Assembly: GCA_045568635.1 (NCBI GenBank)
Contig: JBJLAO010000002.1
Coordinates: forward strand, 289,697 to 353,696
DNA from: MedAcidi-G1 sp000817085
GTDB lineage: Bacteria; Actinomycetota; Acidimicrobiia; Acidimicrobiales; MedAcidi-G1
Direction: 5' to 3'
Length of the DNA stretch: 64,000 nt
The notes under the pieces: generated by a model
Seen by the model: the letters and a program-made list of their open reading frames with translations, nothing else
Databases searched by the model: none
What the model was told of the DNA's origin: nothing
Translations under genes and position numbers: made by a program
Shown: one piece after another, positions 19,156 to 28,347 of the stretch
Numbering within the stretch: the stretch's first letter is position 1
Layout: every line of letters begins with the position of its first letter

Positions 19156-20733
19156 ATGTCTGAGATTCAAATTACTGAACATCCGCGCCGAGAACAGGTT
19201 TTTACACCTGACGCAACAGACTTTATTGCCAATCTTGTTAGAGAGTTTCGCGATGAGCGAAATGAACTGCTCGCCGCCCGCAAAATTCGGCAAGCAGATT
19301 TTGAATCTGGTTCAAGACCGGACTTCTTAGAGGAAACCAAACCAGTTCGTGAAGGAAACTGGAAGGTGTCTCCCCCTCCTGAAGATTTAGCCGATCGTCG
19401 AGTAGAGATCACGGGACCAACAGAACGCAAAATGATGATCAATGCCCTAAATTCAGGAGCACGGGTATTCATGGCTGATTGTGAGGACTCCTCCACTCCA
19501 ACTTGGAACAATGTTCTTGAAGGGCAAATAAACATACGTGATGCTTTTAGCCGTGAACTGGCTCTCGAAACAGGAGATAAGAAATATCGACTAAACGAAG
19601 AAATAGCAACACTGTTCATACGACCTAGAGGATGGCACCTTTCCGAGAAAAACGTTGTCATAGATGGCTCAGCAGCGCCCGCCAGTTTGATTGATTTTGG
19701 ACTTGTAATATTCCATAACGCGCAAAATTCGATCCAGCGCGGAACTGGACCTTATTTCTACCTACCTAAACTTGAAAGCCACAAAGAAGCCCGTCTCTGG
19801 AACAAAGTGTTTTGCTACGCCCAAGAAACTCTAGGTATACCTCACGGCTCTATCAGAGCAACCGTGCTGATCGAAACAATTCTCGCCGCGTTCGAAATGG
19901 ATGAAATACTTTACGAACTTAAAGATCATTCTGCAGGTTTAAACGCCGGAAGGTGGGATTACATTTTCAGTGTCGCTAAAAAATTCTGTTTAGACCCAAC
20001 TTTTGTTCTACCAGACCGTTCCGATGTCACTATGACAGTTCCTTTTATGCGCGCTTATACGGAACTAATGGTTTCGACATGCCATAGAAGAGGTGCACAT
20101 GCAATTGGCGGTATGAGCGCCTTTATCCCAAACCGTAGAGACCCTGAGGTAACAGAAGAAGCTCTTAAAAAAGTATCGGCAGACAAAAATCGTGAAGCAA
20201 CAGATGGCTGTGATGGAACATGGGTCGCCCACCCTGATTTAGTTGAAATCGCGATTGAAGAATTTAATAAAGTTCTTAAAGATAAACCCAATCAAATCGA
20301 TCGTCTTAGAGACGATGTTTATGTATCCGCCGAGGATCTACTTTCAATAGATCAAACAGGTGGAGCAATAACACTGGAGGGTTTACGAATCAACGTCGAG
20401 ATAGGTTTGCGTTACATTGCTTCATGGTTAGCTGGTACCGGTGCCGCTGCAATTAACAATCTGATGGAAGATGCAGCGACCGCCGAAATCAGTAGAGCAC
20501 AAGTGTGGCAGTGGGTTCACCACAAAAAAGAATTAGATAATGGTGAAACTGTGACCACTGACCTTGTTAAAAATATTATTCTGCAAGAAATAACTGCTAT
20601 AGAAGAAGATATGGGAACAGAACTATTCAACACATTTCCCTTTGACCAAGCAAGGAAAGTTTTTGAAGAAGTAGCTTTAGCAGATGAATTTGTGGATTTC
20701 TTAACCTTACCGGCTTACAAAATTATCGATTAA
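19156..20733 (+). CDS. aceB: Malate synthase (A type)
   Basis: 525 residues, the normal length for malate synthase A (the G form is about 720). Motifs include MADCEDSSTPTWNN, KLESHKEARLWN, the catalytic-Arg segment SIRATVLIET and the Asp region NLMEDAATAEISRAQ. It condenses glyoxylate with acetyl-CoA, the second step of the glyoxylate shunt. It is followed by aceA after 32 nt with an AGAAAGG ribosome site, so the two are probably co-transcribed. Confidence 0.96.
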   Translation: MSEIQITEHPRREQVFTPDATDFIANLVREFRDERNELLAARKIRQADFESGSRPDFLEETKPVREGNWKVSPPPEDLADRRVEITGPTERKMMINALNSGARVFMADCEDSSTPTWNNVLEGQINIRDAFSRELALETGDKKYRLNEEIATLFIRPRGWHLSEKNVVIDGSAAPASLIDFGLVIFHNAQNSIQRGTGPYFYLPKLESHKEARLWNKVFCYAQETLGIPHGSIRATVLIETILAAFEMDEILYELKDHSAGLNAGRWDYIFSVAKKFCLDPTFVLPDRSDVTMTVPFMRAYTELMVSTCHRRGAHAIGGMSAFIPNRRDPEVTEEALKKVSADKNREATDGCDGTWVAHPDLVEIAIEEFNKVLKDKPNQIDRLRDDVYVSAEDLLSIDQTGGAITLEGLRINVEIGLRYIASWLAGTGAAAINNLMEDAATAEISRAQVWQWVHHKKELDNGETVTTDLVKNIILQEITAIEEDMGTELFNTFPFDQARKVFEEVALADEFVDFLTLPAYKIID

Positions 20734-20765
20734 CTGCCGTTAAATTACTAACTAGAAAGGCAATA

Positions 20766-22052
20766 ATGAAAGAAAGTTTCAAGAAACAGGTAGAGGATCT
20801 TGAACAGGATTGGGCAAACAATAACCGCTGGAACGGAGTCAAAAGAGACTATTCGGCAGAAGACGTTGTTCGCCTAAGAGGATCCATCCTCCCTCAATAC
20901 TCCATAGCAGATCATGGGGCAAAATTACTTTGGGAAAGACTCAAAAGCATGGACTACGTGCATGCTTTGGGAGCTCTAACTGGCGGACAAGCAATTCAAT
21001 ATGTCAAGGCAGGTCTTCCTGCAATATATTTATCAGGCTGGCAGGTCGCAGGTGATGCTAATCTTTCTGGAGAAATTTATCCTGATCAAAGTTTGTACCC
21101 TGTCAACTCCGTCCCTTCAGTCGTCGAACGCATAAACAATGCCCTTCGGCGAGCAGACCAAATTGAATGGACTGAAAATAATGGTGAGGCCACTCGAGAG
21201 TGGATGGCTCCAATTGTTGCTGACGCTGAAGCTGGTTTCGGCGGAGCGTTAAATGTATTTGAGCTTACTAAAAGCATGATCGAAGCAGGTGCTGCCGGTG
21301 TTCACCTAGAAGACCAACTTTCATCTGAAAAGAAATGCGGACACATGGGAGGCAAGGTTTTGATACCGACTCAACAACATGTCCGAACCCTCACAGCCTC
21401 ACGTTTGGCTTCAGACGTAATGGGCGTTCCAACCGTTTTGATTGCAAGAACTGACGCTCTAGGTGCGAATCTTATAACTAGTGACATAGATGATAGAGAT
21501 AAAGAATTTCTTACCGGTGAAAGAACTTCAGAAGGCTTTTACTCCACAGAGCCTGGAATGGCAACTCCCATTATGAGAGGTTTAGCGTATGCCCCTTACG
21601 CAGATCTGATTTGGTGTGAAACAAGTACACCGGATTTAGATGAAGCTAGAACTTTCGCTGAAGGCATTCATGCAGAATTCCCTGACAAAATGCTGGCTTA
21701 CAACTGTTCACCTTCATTCAACTGGCGATCACATCTAGACGATGAAACAATTGCCAAATTTCAAAAAGAACTTGGAGCTATGGGTTACAAATTTATATTT
21801 ATTACTCTTGCCGGATGGCACGCTTTAAACGCTTCAGCTTTTGATCTAGCTACTGGGTATACAGATAGTGATATGAGCGCTTATGTGGATCTGCAGGATC
21901 GCGAGTTTGAAATGGAATCTGACGGATACACCGCCACACGCCATCAACGTGAAGTGGGCGCAGGGTATTTCGATGATGTTTCGACAGTTATAACTGGCGG
22001 ATCGGGTTCAACTCTGGCACTATCAGGTTCAACAGAAGAAGAACAGTTCTAA
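20766..22052 (+). CDS. aceA: Isocitrate lyase
   Basis: 428 residues. The catalytic-Cys signature KKCGHMGGKV is intact, preceded by VADAEAGFGG (Mg ligands) and the substrate segment YNCSPSFNW. It splits isocitrate into glyoxylate and succinate. Together with aceB it gives a complete glyoxylate bypass for growth on acetate or fatty acids and for anaplerosis. Confidence 0.97.
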   Translation: MKESFKKQVEDLEQDWANNNRWNGVKRDYSAEDVVRLRGSILPQYSIADHGAKLLWERLKSMDYVHALGALTGGQAIQYVKAGLPAIYLSGWQVAGDANLSGEIYPDQSLYPVNSVPSVVERINNALRRADQIEWTENNGEATREWMAPIVADAEAGFGGALNVFELTKSMIEAGAAGVHLEDQLSSEKKCGHMGGKVLIPTQQHVRTLTASRLASDVMGVPTVLIARTDALGANLITSDIDDRDKEFLTGERTSEGFYSTEPGMATPIMRGLAYAPYADLIWCETSTPDLDEARTFAEGIHAEFPDKMLAYNCSPSFNWRSHLDDETIAKFQKELGAMGYKFIFITLAGWHALNASAFDLATGYTDSDMSAYVDLQDREFEMESDGYTATRHQREVGAGYFDDVSTVITGGSGSTLALSGSTEEEQF

Positions 22053-22094
22053 CTAAAAGTGGTATTGAAATATAATCTGACTAGATAAATAAGA

Positions 22095-23330
22095 ATGAAA
22101 CCGTTTTCCAAACTAGCTTCTCGATACTTATTAACGACTCTTTCTATTATCTTTTCTATTTCACTGCTTGGCAACGTTTCCGCTTCCGGTTCAACTGCTT
22201 CTTTAGGGGCGGTTGTTGAAAATAATTTAATTTTTCCAATTGTTCAAAATACTGAGTTAGGCAGAATAGTAACTACACCTTGCAACACAGAGATTATTCA
22301 TAACGGAAAACAATTATTAGAGTCAGTTGACATTCTTCTTGATCCAGGTCACGGGGGTCCAGAAACTGGTTCCGTTGGATCTAATGGCCTTGTTGAAAGA
22401 GACTTGAATCTTATAGTCGCACTTCTAGTTGAAAAAGAACTTCTATCTCTGGGCTATACGGTTGCCCTCACTCGTACGACTGACCTTCATATGCCTATCC
22501 GTCAAAGGACAGCAATCGCCAACGCTCTTTCTCCGAAGGTATTTGTTTCGATTCACCATAACGGGGGTGCTGTAAGAAGATCCGAAGTTCCTGGTACGGA
22601 AACTTTTCACCAAATAAACAATTCTGAATCTCAGCGTTTAGCTGGATTACTATTTGAAGAAGTTTTTGAATCTTTCAAAAAGTATTGGATTCCTTGGGTT
22701 AATACTGTTCACAATGGTGCTTCTTCAAGACTTTCTGAACCAGGCCGTGACGCTTACGGCATACTTCGAGATACTCCTAATGTGCCTAGTGTCATAATTG
22801 AAGCGGTGTATCTTTCGAATCCGCCTGAAGCTGCGCTTATGATGCTCCCTGAAGTGCAACAGGTCGAAGCGGAAGCTATAACAAGAGGCATCCATCGTTT
22901 CATTTCAACCTCAGACCCTGGTTCAGGTTTCAAACCTTCTTTTATTGACGGTGCTATGACGGGAACTGGAAGTGCCAGAGGGTGTGTCGACTCTATACAT
23001 GGAGATGATTTAAGAGTTACTACTGCTTATAGCAACGATGAATTCGAATCGTTAACTTCTGCAGCGAAAAAGGCTGGGATGAGTGTCGAAGAATTTCAAA
23101 TGTTTGGCGTGCATGCGTTGGATCTTTTTTTGAAACTGGATTCAGATAAGAATTCTTTAAAGGAAGAGATTTCTGCTCCTGTAGTTTCCGGTTCTAATGT
23201 TTCAAATGTCAGCTGGTCGACTGAAAGCCAGGTGGCTCTTGCAAGAGTTGGTGAAGCTTACGGCTTCAGTTCGTCGGAAGTTCAAAAACTTGGGGCAACT
23301 CTAATGGTTTTTCTAACCAACTTGGAGTAA
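22095..23330 (+). CDS. Secreted N-acetylmuramoyl-L-alanine amidase (Amidase_3)
   Basis: 411 residues with an N-terminal signal peptide (about 1-31, ending SASGS). The Amidase_3 domain spans about 80-275, with Zn ligands in LLDPGHGG, an invariant Glu in GLVERDLN, His in SIHHNGG and the catalytic Glu in VIIEAVYLSN. It cleaves the stem peptide from muramic acid. The C-terminal about 130 residues form an unassigned region with two similar helical segments (SAAKKAGMSVEEFQMFGVHA and ARVGEAYGFSSSEVQKLGAT), possibly a small binding repeat. Confidence 0.88.
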   Translation: MKPFSKLASRYLLTTLSIIFSISLLGNVSASGSTASLGAVVENNLIFPIVQNTELGRIVTTPCNTEIIHNGKQLLESVDILLDPGHGGPETGSVGSNGLVERDLNLIVALLVEKELLSLGYTVALTRTTDLHMPIRQRTAIANALSPKVFVSIHHNGGAVRRSEVPGTETFHQINNSESQRLAGLLFEEVFESFKKYWIPWVNTVHNGASSRLSEPGRDAYGILRDTPNVPSVIIEAVYLSNPPEAALMMLPEVQQVEAEAITRGIHRFISTSDPGSGFKPSFIDGAMTGTGSARGCVDSIHGDDLRVTTAYSNDEFESLTSAAKKAGMSVEEFQMFGVHALDLFLKLDSDKNSLKEEISAPVVSGSNVSNVSWSTESQVALARVGEAYGFSSSEVQKLGATLMVFLTNLE

Positions 23331-23337
23331 TTAATCG

Positions 23338-23760
23338 TTAGTTGAAATCTGGAGGTTTTCGATCAGCTTTTAACTTTGATTGGTGTTTTTTGACTTTCAA
23401 TCTTCTTTCATTCGAACTATAAGTTGGTCTAGTGGGTTTTCTTTTTTTCTGAACTTGGAGAGCATCGATGAGAATCTTTTCCATTCTTTCTAATGCTTTT
23501 TTCCGATTTCTGTTTTGCGAACGGGTTGAGTCTTCAACCACTCTTAAAGACTCGCCAAATTTTTTGATAAGAAGTTTTTTTATTTGATCATCTATTTCTG
23601 TTAATTGCGATACAACTAGTTCTGCTTCAACACGCGTATTTGATTTATTTGCATGTTGACCGCCTGGTCCACCTGAAGGATTAAAGTTCCAAATAATTTC
23701 TGAGACAGGAATACGGAGACCCGGCTTTATAAAAAGGTAGCGATTCTTTCCAAACGACAT
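23338..23760 (-). CDS. arfB: Alternative ribosome-rescue factor ArfB-like peptidyl-tRNA hydrolase
   Basis: 140 residues with the release-factor catalytic GGQ in PSGGPGGQHANKSNTRVE and a basic C-terminal tail (KKHQSKLKADRKPP) that in ArfB/YaeJ enters the empty mRNA channel. It lacks the codon-recognition domains of RF1/RF2. It hydrolyses peptidyl-tRNA on stalled ribosomes. Confidence 0.9.
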   Translation of the reverse strand: MSFGKNRYLFIKPGLRIPVSEIIWNFNPSGGPGGQHANKSNTRVEAELVVSQLTEIDDQIKKLLIKKFGESLRVVEDSTRSQNRNRKKALERMEKILIDALQVQKKRKPTRPTYSSNERRLKVKKHQSKLKADRKPPDFN

Positions 23761-23808
23761 GCTTTTAGATTAGAAGTTCCACGAAGGTCATTGAGGGATC
23801 CGTAGTAG

Positions 23809-23883
23809 CACCCCCGGCAGGATTCGAACCTGCGGCCAGCGGAATAGAAGTCCGCTGCTCTGTCCGGACTGAGCTACGGGGGC
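23809..23883 (-). tRNA. tRNA-Arg(TCT)
   Basis: Minus-strand cloverleaf. The acceptor GCCCCCG pairs with CGGGGGT, D-arm is GCTCAGTCCGGACAGAGC, anticodon stem GCGGA/TCCGC encloses CTTCTAT (anticodon TCT), and T-arm is GCAGGTTCGAATCCTGC. CCA is not encoded. Confidence 0.95.
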
Positions 23884-23954
23884 TAATAATTTCTTATGTG
23901 TTTAAAGACTATCGTCACCTATGAGGGTGCTGAGTGAGTTTTATTTTTGATCTC

Positions 23955-25088
23955 TTATTTTTTTCTGAATCGATTTGGGAATATATCCTCTTGTTTTAAG
24001 CCTGTTTTGTAAAAATGCTCAGATGGTTTACCCGCAGTAAATAAGTCGGCTAAAAGTCGACCAACTCCAGGAGATGTCATTATTCCCGTTCCTCCTTGTC
24101 CCACACACCAAAAAAATGAATCGTCAGTAGTATCAGGTCCGATAACCATGGACCTATCTGGAGCAAAGGTACGTAGACCAGTCCATGCTGTTTGAACGCT
24201 ACGGATATCTAAAGTTGTTGCTGCATTAATACGTTCTATTGCTAATGCGACATCGGCTTCATCATGTTTCGCGTCGCATGGTTCTGATGGGTTTTCTTCA
24301 GCTAAAGAACAAAGCAGCTGCTGACCGTCCGGTTTGCAATAAAACTGTAAATCTATATCTGCTATCATTCCCCATTTTTGTATATTGGGTTCGCTGCTAT
24401 TTACTGTGAATGCTGTTCTTCTTCTTGGTTGCAAACCAACAGGTTCAACCCCGGCACGTGTTGCGACTTGGTCACCCCAAGCCCCGGCTGCATTCACGAT
24501 TAGATCGACAGGGATATCCCCCATTTTTGTTTCAAGGTTCCAGTGGTCACCGTTTCTTGTCGCTGAATCAATTCGCGTTGAAGGTTTGACCTGGCCTCCA
24601 TTCTTTAGAAAATTATTCAAATAGGCTTGATGAAGGCAATGAACATCTATATCTCCTGCTCCTTCATCTACAACAACGCGATCCAAACCTTCTTCTCTAA
24701 GTGCCGGGAACCTTTTTTTTGCTTCGGATTTGCTGATTTCTTTAGTGGGTATCCTCCCAGTGCTGTTTTCCTCCAAAAAACGATCCACCGAAGCGCTCTG
24801 TTCAAAAGTTGCTATATGCATAACATCGCGCGGTCTCACAAAAACATTTTCTGTTAAACCCTCAGGTGGGTTCAAAAGAAAATCAACACTTGCTTGAACA
24901 ATGCTTCTAGTTGATTCCGTTCCATCATTTTCAAGCAGCAAAGCAGCTGAACGTCCTGTGGTGTGATACCCCAATTGATCTTCTGCTTCTACAAGAATTA
25001 TTTCAAGACTTCTATCTGCTTTTAATAGATGATACGCAGCACTAGCACCTGCTATTCCACCGCCGACAACACCTACACGTTTTCGCAA
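23955..25088 (-). CDS. FAD-dependent oxidoreductase, D-amino-acid (DauA-like) dehydrogenase/oxidase family
   Basis: 377 residues. The N-terminal dinucleotide motif is VGVVGGGIAGASAAYHL, followed by the acidic ribose-binding residue in VEAEDQLGYHTTGRSAALL. The GYHTTGRSAA segment is characteristic of the D-arginine dehydrogenase-like branch of the DAO family. A C-terminal FAD motif, WCVGQGGTGIMTSPGVG, is intact. The substrate is probably an amino acid or similar amine, but the exact one cannot be read from sequence. It stands alone between tRNA-Arg and tRNA-His. Confidence 0.82.
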   Translation of the reverse strand: MRKRVGVVGGGIAGASAAYHLLKADRSLEIILVEAEDQLGYHTTGRSAALLLENDGTESTRSIVQASVDFLLNPPEGLTENVFVRPRDVMHIATFEQSASVDRFLEENSTGRIPTKEISKSEAKKRFPALREEGLDRVVVDEGAGDIDVHCLHQAYLNNFLKNGGQVKPSTRIDSATRNGDHWNLETKMGDIPVDLIVNAAGAWGDQVATRAGVEPVGLQPRRRTAFTVNSSEPNIQKWGMIADIDLQFYCKPDGQQLLCSLAEENPSEPCDAKHDEADVALAIERINAATTLDIRSVQTAWTGLRTFAPDRSMVIGPDTTDDSFFWCVGQGGTGIMTSPGVGRLLADLFTAGKPSEHFYKTGLKQEDIFPNRFRKK

Positions 25089-25185
25089 ATTCTCTTTCCT
25101 TTACATCGAATACCATCATCTCACAAAATTCATCCCAAAAAATAGGCGGTTGAAGGCTTTTAGTGGCGTATCATGGCCTCACTTG

Positions 25186-25260
25186 GTGACCGTAGCTCAG
25201 CTAGGTTAGAGCACCTGTTTGTGGTACAGGATGTCGGGGGTTCAAATCCCCTCGGTCACC
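25186..25260 (+). tRNA. tRNA-His(GTG)
   Basis: The acceptor GTGACCG pairs with CGGTCAC. Anticodon stem CCTGT/ACAGG encloses TTGTGGT (anticodon GTG), and T-arm is GGGGGTTCAAATCCCC. A G at 25185 supplies the extra 5' G typical of tRNA-His. CCA is encoded at 25261-25263, unlike in the Gly, Arg and Lys tRNAs here. Confidence 0.95.
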
Positions 25261-25318
25261 CCAACATATTTAAATAACTGTGTTTGAATAAACGGTCTTG
25301 AGTAAGATTGTTATCTAT

Positions 25319-25391
25319 GCGCCTCTAGCTCAATTGGCAGAGCATTTGACTCTTAATCAACAGGTTCCGGGTTCAAGTCCCGGGGGGCGTA
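25319..25391 (+). tRNA. tRNA-Lys(CTT)
   Basis: The acceptor GCGCCTC pairs with GGGGCGT (one terminal G-T and one T-G pair). The anticodon loop CTCTTAA gives anticodon CTT, and the T-arm is CCGGGTTCAAGTCCCGG. The outermost anticodon-stem pair is a T-C mismatch. It marks the edge of a long accessory stretch; no direct repeat of its 3' end was seen downstream. Confidence 0.92.
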
Positions 25392-25442
25392 CTCATAAAC
25401 ACAGAATAATGGAGAGGCGCCCTACTCGAAGGATGCCTAGTC

Positions 25443-26414
25443 TCAGCGGGTGGTTTTCTCCAGCATTGAAAGGATCCATTCTCCGGATGTTGTTGGAGCG
25501 TGATGCGGTGGATCGTTTGGTGATGTACACGTCGGAATACATTCGATGAGGGTGTCATATGCGGGTTGGTGAAAAAAAACAATCGAAAGGCGGTCATTAG
25601 AGTGACCTTCGGGGATGACTACACGGTGGTAAGTGGATTTCCATCGGTCGTTGGTCCAAGAGGCCATGAGGTCACCCAGATTGACGACAAACGCATCAGA
25701 TACGAGCGGAATATCCTCCCATTTTCCATCACTTGATTTAATTTGCAATCCGGGCTCACCATCGTGGAAAAGGATGGAGAGACTACCCCAGTCGGTGTGT
25801 TCACTTCGCCGGAACTGACCCTTGACTGCAGGTTGATCAAGTTCCGGATAGTAGTTAACCGTCAAACTAGTTATGTGATCGCGAATCTTGTCGTCGAACC
25901 AGCACTCCTCGAGATTGAGGGCTAGCGCCATTAACCTCATGAGACGTATCGCTAGGTTTTCCATTACTCCGTAATACTCCTCAAAGGTATCTTTGAAACC
26001 TTCGGGCTTTTCTGGCCAGATGTTTGGAACAAAGAAATCTTCGCGACCCTCTCGCAGACCAGATCGGAGGGCTACCTCGCGGTCGTCAAACCGATTAATA
26101 GAGAACGCTTCACACAAATCTGGCGGAGTTGAAATGTCTCGCGACAATGCCAACGTGGACGTCTCAATTGGTGTGAATCCTCGGTAAACGCCAGGGCCAC
26201 CTATATAACGGATCTTTTCCTTATGAGGAAGTGAGAAGAATTCACGTGATGAAGTTTCTATACCCTTGATTACCTCATCAGATACGCCGTGACCGGTCAC
26301 TATAAGAAATCCGGTATCTTCGCATGCTTGGCGGATTGTTTCCACTACCTTCTTTCGGCGTGAAACCGATTCAGAAGCGCCGCTTATATCAACTAGTGGT
26401 ATTCGCGAGGTCAT
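25443..26414 (-). CDS. 2-oxoglutarate/Fe(II)-dependent dioxygenase, isopenicillin-N-synthase-like
   Basis: 323 residues. The N-terminal DIOX_N region (IPLVDISGAS, later DTGFLIVTGHGVSDEVIKG) is followed by the double-stranded beta-helix core. The Fe(II) triad is H-x-D in SEHTDWGSLS and the distal His in KSTYHRVV; the 2-oxoglutarate-binding R-x-S is in NDRLSIVFF. Bacterial members hydroxylate varied small molecules or desaturate substrates such as flavonoids and amino-acid derivatives; the substrate is unknown here. The gene is alone, 30 nt downstream of the DUF4242 gene on the same strand. Confidence 0.85.
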   Translation of the reverse strand: MTSRIPLVDISGASESVSRRKKVVETIRQACEDTGFLIVTGHGVSDEVIKGIETSSREFFSLPHKEKIRYIGGPGVYRGFTPIETSTLALSRDISTPPDLCEAFSINRFDDREVALRSGLREGREDFFVPNIWPEKPEGFKDTFEEYYGVMENLAIRLMRLMALALNLEECWFDDKIRDHITSLTVNYYPELDQPAVKGQFRRSEHTDWGSLSILFHDGEPGLQIKSSDGKWEDIPLVSDAFVVNLGDLMASWTNDRWKSTYHRVVIPEGHSNDRLSIVFFHQPAYDTLIECIPTCTSPNDPPHHAPTTSGEWILSMLEKTTR

Positions 26415-26444
26415 AGCTGACCTCTAAAGTTTTTTAGAGGGTAT

Positions 26445-26729
26445 TTAGCCGTCAGCAGTCTCCGGTCCAATAACACCTCCGACCTCAGAAATGACGTCAG
26501 CAGGAAAACCACTACGCTCAGAATGTTCTTGCACGAGACCCTCATCAGCCGCCTCATAGATACAAAAGGACTTGTCTGCTGTCCCATAGGAGTGTCTCCA
26601 TGAGATGTCTTTACCTTCTGATCTCATCGCTTCCAAAGTTTCGTTGGAGTGAGCCGCAGCTCCTTGCAATTCTTCAGGGCCCATTTCGCCCATGCCGGGC
26701 ATTGAGCGTTCTATAACATAGAGGGGCAT
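26445..26729 (-). CDS. DUF4242 domain protein
   Basis: 94 residues from the ATG at 26727-26729 (MPLYVIERSMPGMGEMGPEE), chosen because a good ribosome site (AAAGGTGG) precedes it and the family starts there. A longer frame to 26771 is not supported. The family features ISWRHSYGTADKSFCIYEA and SGFPADVISEV are present, giving a dimeric ferredoxin-like alpha/beta fold. The biochemical role of the family is not settled. Confidence 0.82.
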   Translation of the reverse strand: MPLYVIERSMPGMGEMGPEELQGAAAHSNETLEAMRSEGKDISWRHSYGTADKSFCIYEAADEGLVQEHSERSGFPADVISEVGGVIGPETADG

Positions 26730-26771
26730 GGTTTTACCACCTTTCAATCTGGTGACGACACACGCCGTCAC

Positions 26772-26984
26772 TCGCGTGAAGGTATCACGTCTAGAGAAGC
26801 TTTGTCCAAATAACTCCTTTGTAAGCAGAACTAATTAAAAAGCAACTTTCTTTCGTTTATTCCAATCTGAGAGTTTTTTTAAACCTCTTTCTCAATCAAA
26901 AACAGAAAAAATGTGTCTAAAGTCACAACATTTATTCCCGCAGTAGTGGAAATAAAACTCAAACTGTGAGAAGATTGTTCTTAG
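26772..26984 (+). other. Unassigned stretch leading to tandem terminators
   Basis: About 200 nt with no ORF of more than a dozen codons on the plus strand. It is the promoter region for the minus-strand DUF4242 gene. Because two plus-strand terminators follow, it could also encode a small plus-strand RNA. I see no clear secondary structure in it. Confidence 0.3.
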
Positions 26985-27014
26985 TCACACCTTTTTCCCA
27001 AGGTGTGATTTTTT
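26985..27014 (+). terminator. Intrinsic terminator, first of a tandem pair
   Basis: Stem TCACACCTT (26985-26993), loop TTTCCC, stem AAGGTGTGA (27000-27008) and then six T. The T-tract is on the plus strand, but no plus-strand gene is visible between the DUF4242 gene and this point. Confidence 0.7.
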
Positions 27015-27027
27015 GTTTCTATGGCTA

Positions 27028-27057
27028 AGCCCCTCCTTAAAAATGAGGGGCTTTTTT
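27028..27057 (+). terminator. Intrinsic terminator, second of a tandem pair
   Basis: Stem AGCCCCTC (27028-27035) pairs with GAGGGGCT (27045-27052) followed by five T, plus-strand polarity. Together with the terminator 14 nt upstream it would efficiently end a plus-strand transcript arising in 26.75-26.98 kb, or block read-through into the 3' end of the minus-strand argE. Confidence 0.7.
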
Positions 27058-27105
27058 CGTGAATCACTGATTAATGGGTTGAATACACCGAGTGGTTCGA
27101 TGCAT

Positions 27106-28308
27106 TCAACTAGAAAGATGCTCGCCTAACCCTGCAAGTAGGGATAAACAAACTTTCAAATCAGCTACTTCGATAAATTCATCCGGCCTGTGTGCCACGG
27201 CAATATCTCCAGGACCCCATAAGACAGAAGGGATATTAGCTGCTTGGAATAGACCTGCTTCCGTTCCATAAGATACGACTTCAACTTTTAAATTATGTTT
27301 TGTTTCCTCGTTGTTCGCTAGAAGAAGCTTCATCAGATCTATAGCTTTTGAGTCTACGCTCCACTCCAAACCGTCAATTTCGCAAATAACTTCTGTTTGG
27401 ATCGAAGCTTCAGGAAATACGGTTTTCATCTCATTCAGAAGCCCGCTTTCGATTGCCGCCATGTGTTCCTTTACAAATGCAGCATCTTCTGCTTGCACTG
27501 GTCTCATTTCCCAGTCAAACCAGCAAAGATCGGCGACTACACATCGCCCTTGCCCACCAGTAATTGTTCCCACGTTAAAAGTAGTTGCTGGTGGATTATA
27601 CGGACTGGGATTAGGAGCTCTGCCCTCCATCTCATCTGTCAAACTTAGTAAAGCTGAAATCCAACGCGTGGCATAATGAACTGCGCTCACTGCCTCTCCC
27701 GGCAGAGAGCTATGACCGTTCATTCCACTAACTGTCGTTCGGTATTCATAACAACCTTTATGGGCTCCTACCATACGAAGTCCTGTTGGTTCACCAATTA
27801 CAGCCGCCGAAGGTCTTATTCCCCGCTCCATTAAATCTGCTAACAAAATTGGAGCGCCATGAAAACCATCTTCCTCATCGAATGTCAAAGCAATATGTAC
27901 CGGGACTTTCAGATTAAGTGACGCAAAGACCGGGGCCATGGCTAATACGCATGCCACGAAGCCTTTCATGTCAGCGGTCCCTCGGCCATAAACTCGCCCC
28001 TGACGAAGATCAGCTTTAAACGGAGGGGTGGTCCAATCCGCTGGGTTCACTGGGACGACATCGGAGTGACCTGAAAGAACTACGCCACCTTCGACATCAG
28101 GACCAATAGTGGCAAATAGATTGGCTTTTGTCTGAGTTACATCATGCGTTAGAAATACCTTTGCCCCCAGAGATTCAAGACGATTCTTCACATCAGCAAT
28201 CAGGTCTAAATTAGACGTTAGGGCCACCGTGTCGTAAGCGATCAAAATGTCCAGTAAATCTAAAGCTTCTTCGACCGGTACCGGCCTTACACTCCCAATC
28301 ATACTCAA
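27106..28308 (-). CDS. argE: Acetylornithine deacetylase (ArgE, M20 family)
   Basis: 400 residues of the M20 metallopeptidase fold. Metal and catalytic motifs: SGHSDVVPVN, YGRGTADMKGF and TFDEEDGFHG, with a C-terminal GPGDIAVAHRPDEF. The HxD, bridging Asp and catalytic Glu pair are all present. It most resembles ArgE (N-acetylornithine to ornithine), but the family includes related deacylases, and no other arginine gene is nearby. It could equally act in catabolism of N-acylated amino acids. Confidence 0.82.
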   Translation of the reverse strand: MSMIGSVRPVPVEEALDLLDILIAYDTVALTSNLDLIADVKNRLESLGAKVFLTHDVTQTKANLFATIGPDVEGGVVLSGHSDVVPVNPADWTTPPFKADLRQGRVYGRGTADMKGFVACVLAMAPVFASLNLKVPVHIALTFDEEDGFHGAPILLADLMERGIRPSAAVIGEPTGLRMVGAHKGCYEYRTTVSGMNGHSSLPGEAVSAVHYATRWISALLSLTDEMEGRAPNPSPYNPPATTFNVGTITGGQGRCVVADLCWFDWEMRPVQAEDAAFVKEHMAAIESGLLNEMKTVFPEASIQTEVICEIDGLEWSVDSKAIDLMKLLLANNEETKHNLKVEVVSYGTEAGLFQAANIPSVLWGPGDIAVAHRPDEFIEVADLKVCLSLLAGLGEHLSS

Positions 28309-28347
28309 CTCCTATAGTCACACTTAATAAGTTGATATCAGAAGTTT

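Noticed and set aside
25319..25391. tRNA-Lys as the attachment site of an integrated island
   Set aside because: I found no direct repeat of the tRNA 3' end downstream and no integrase gene.
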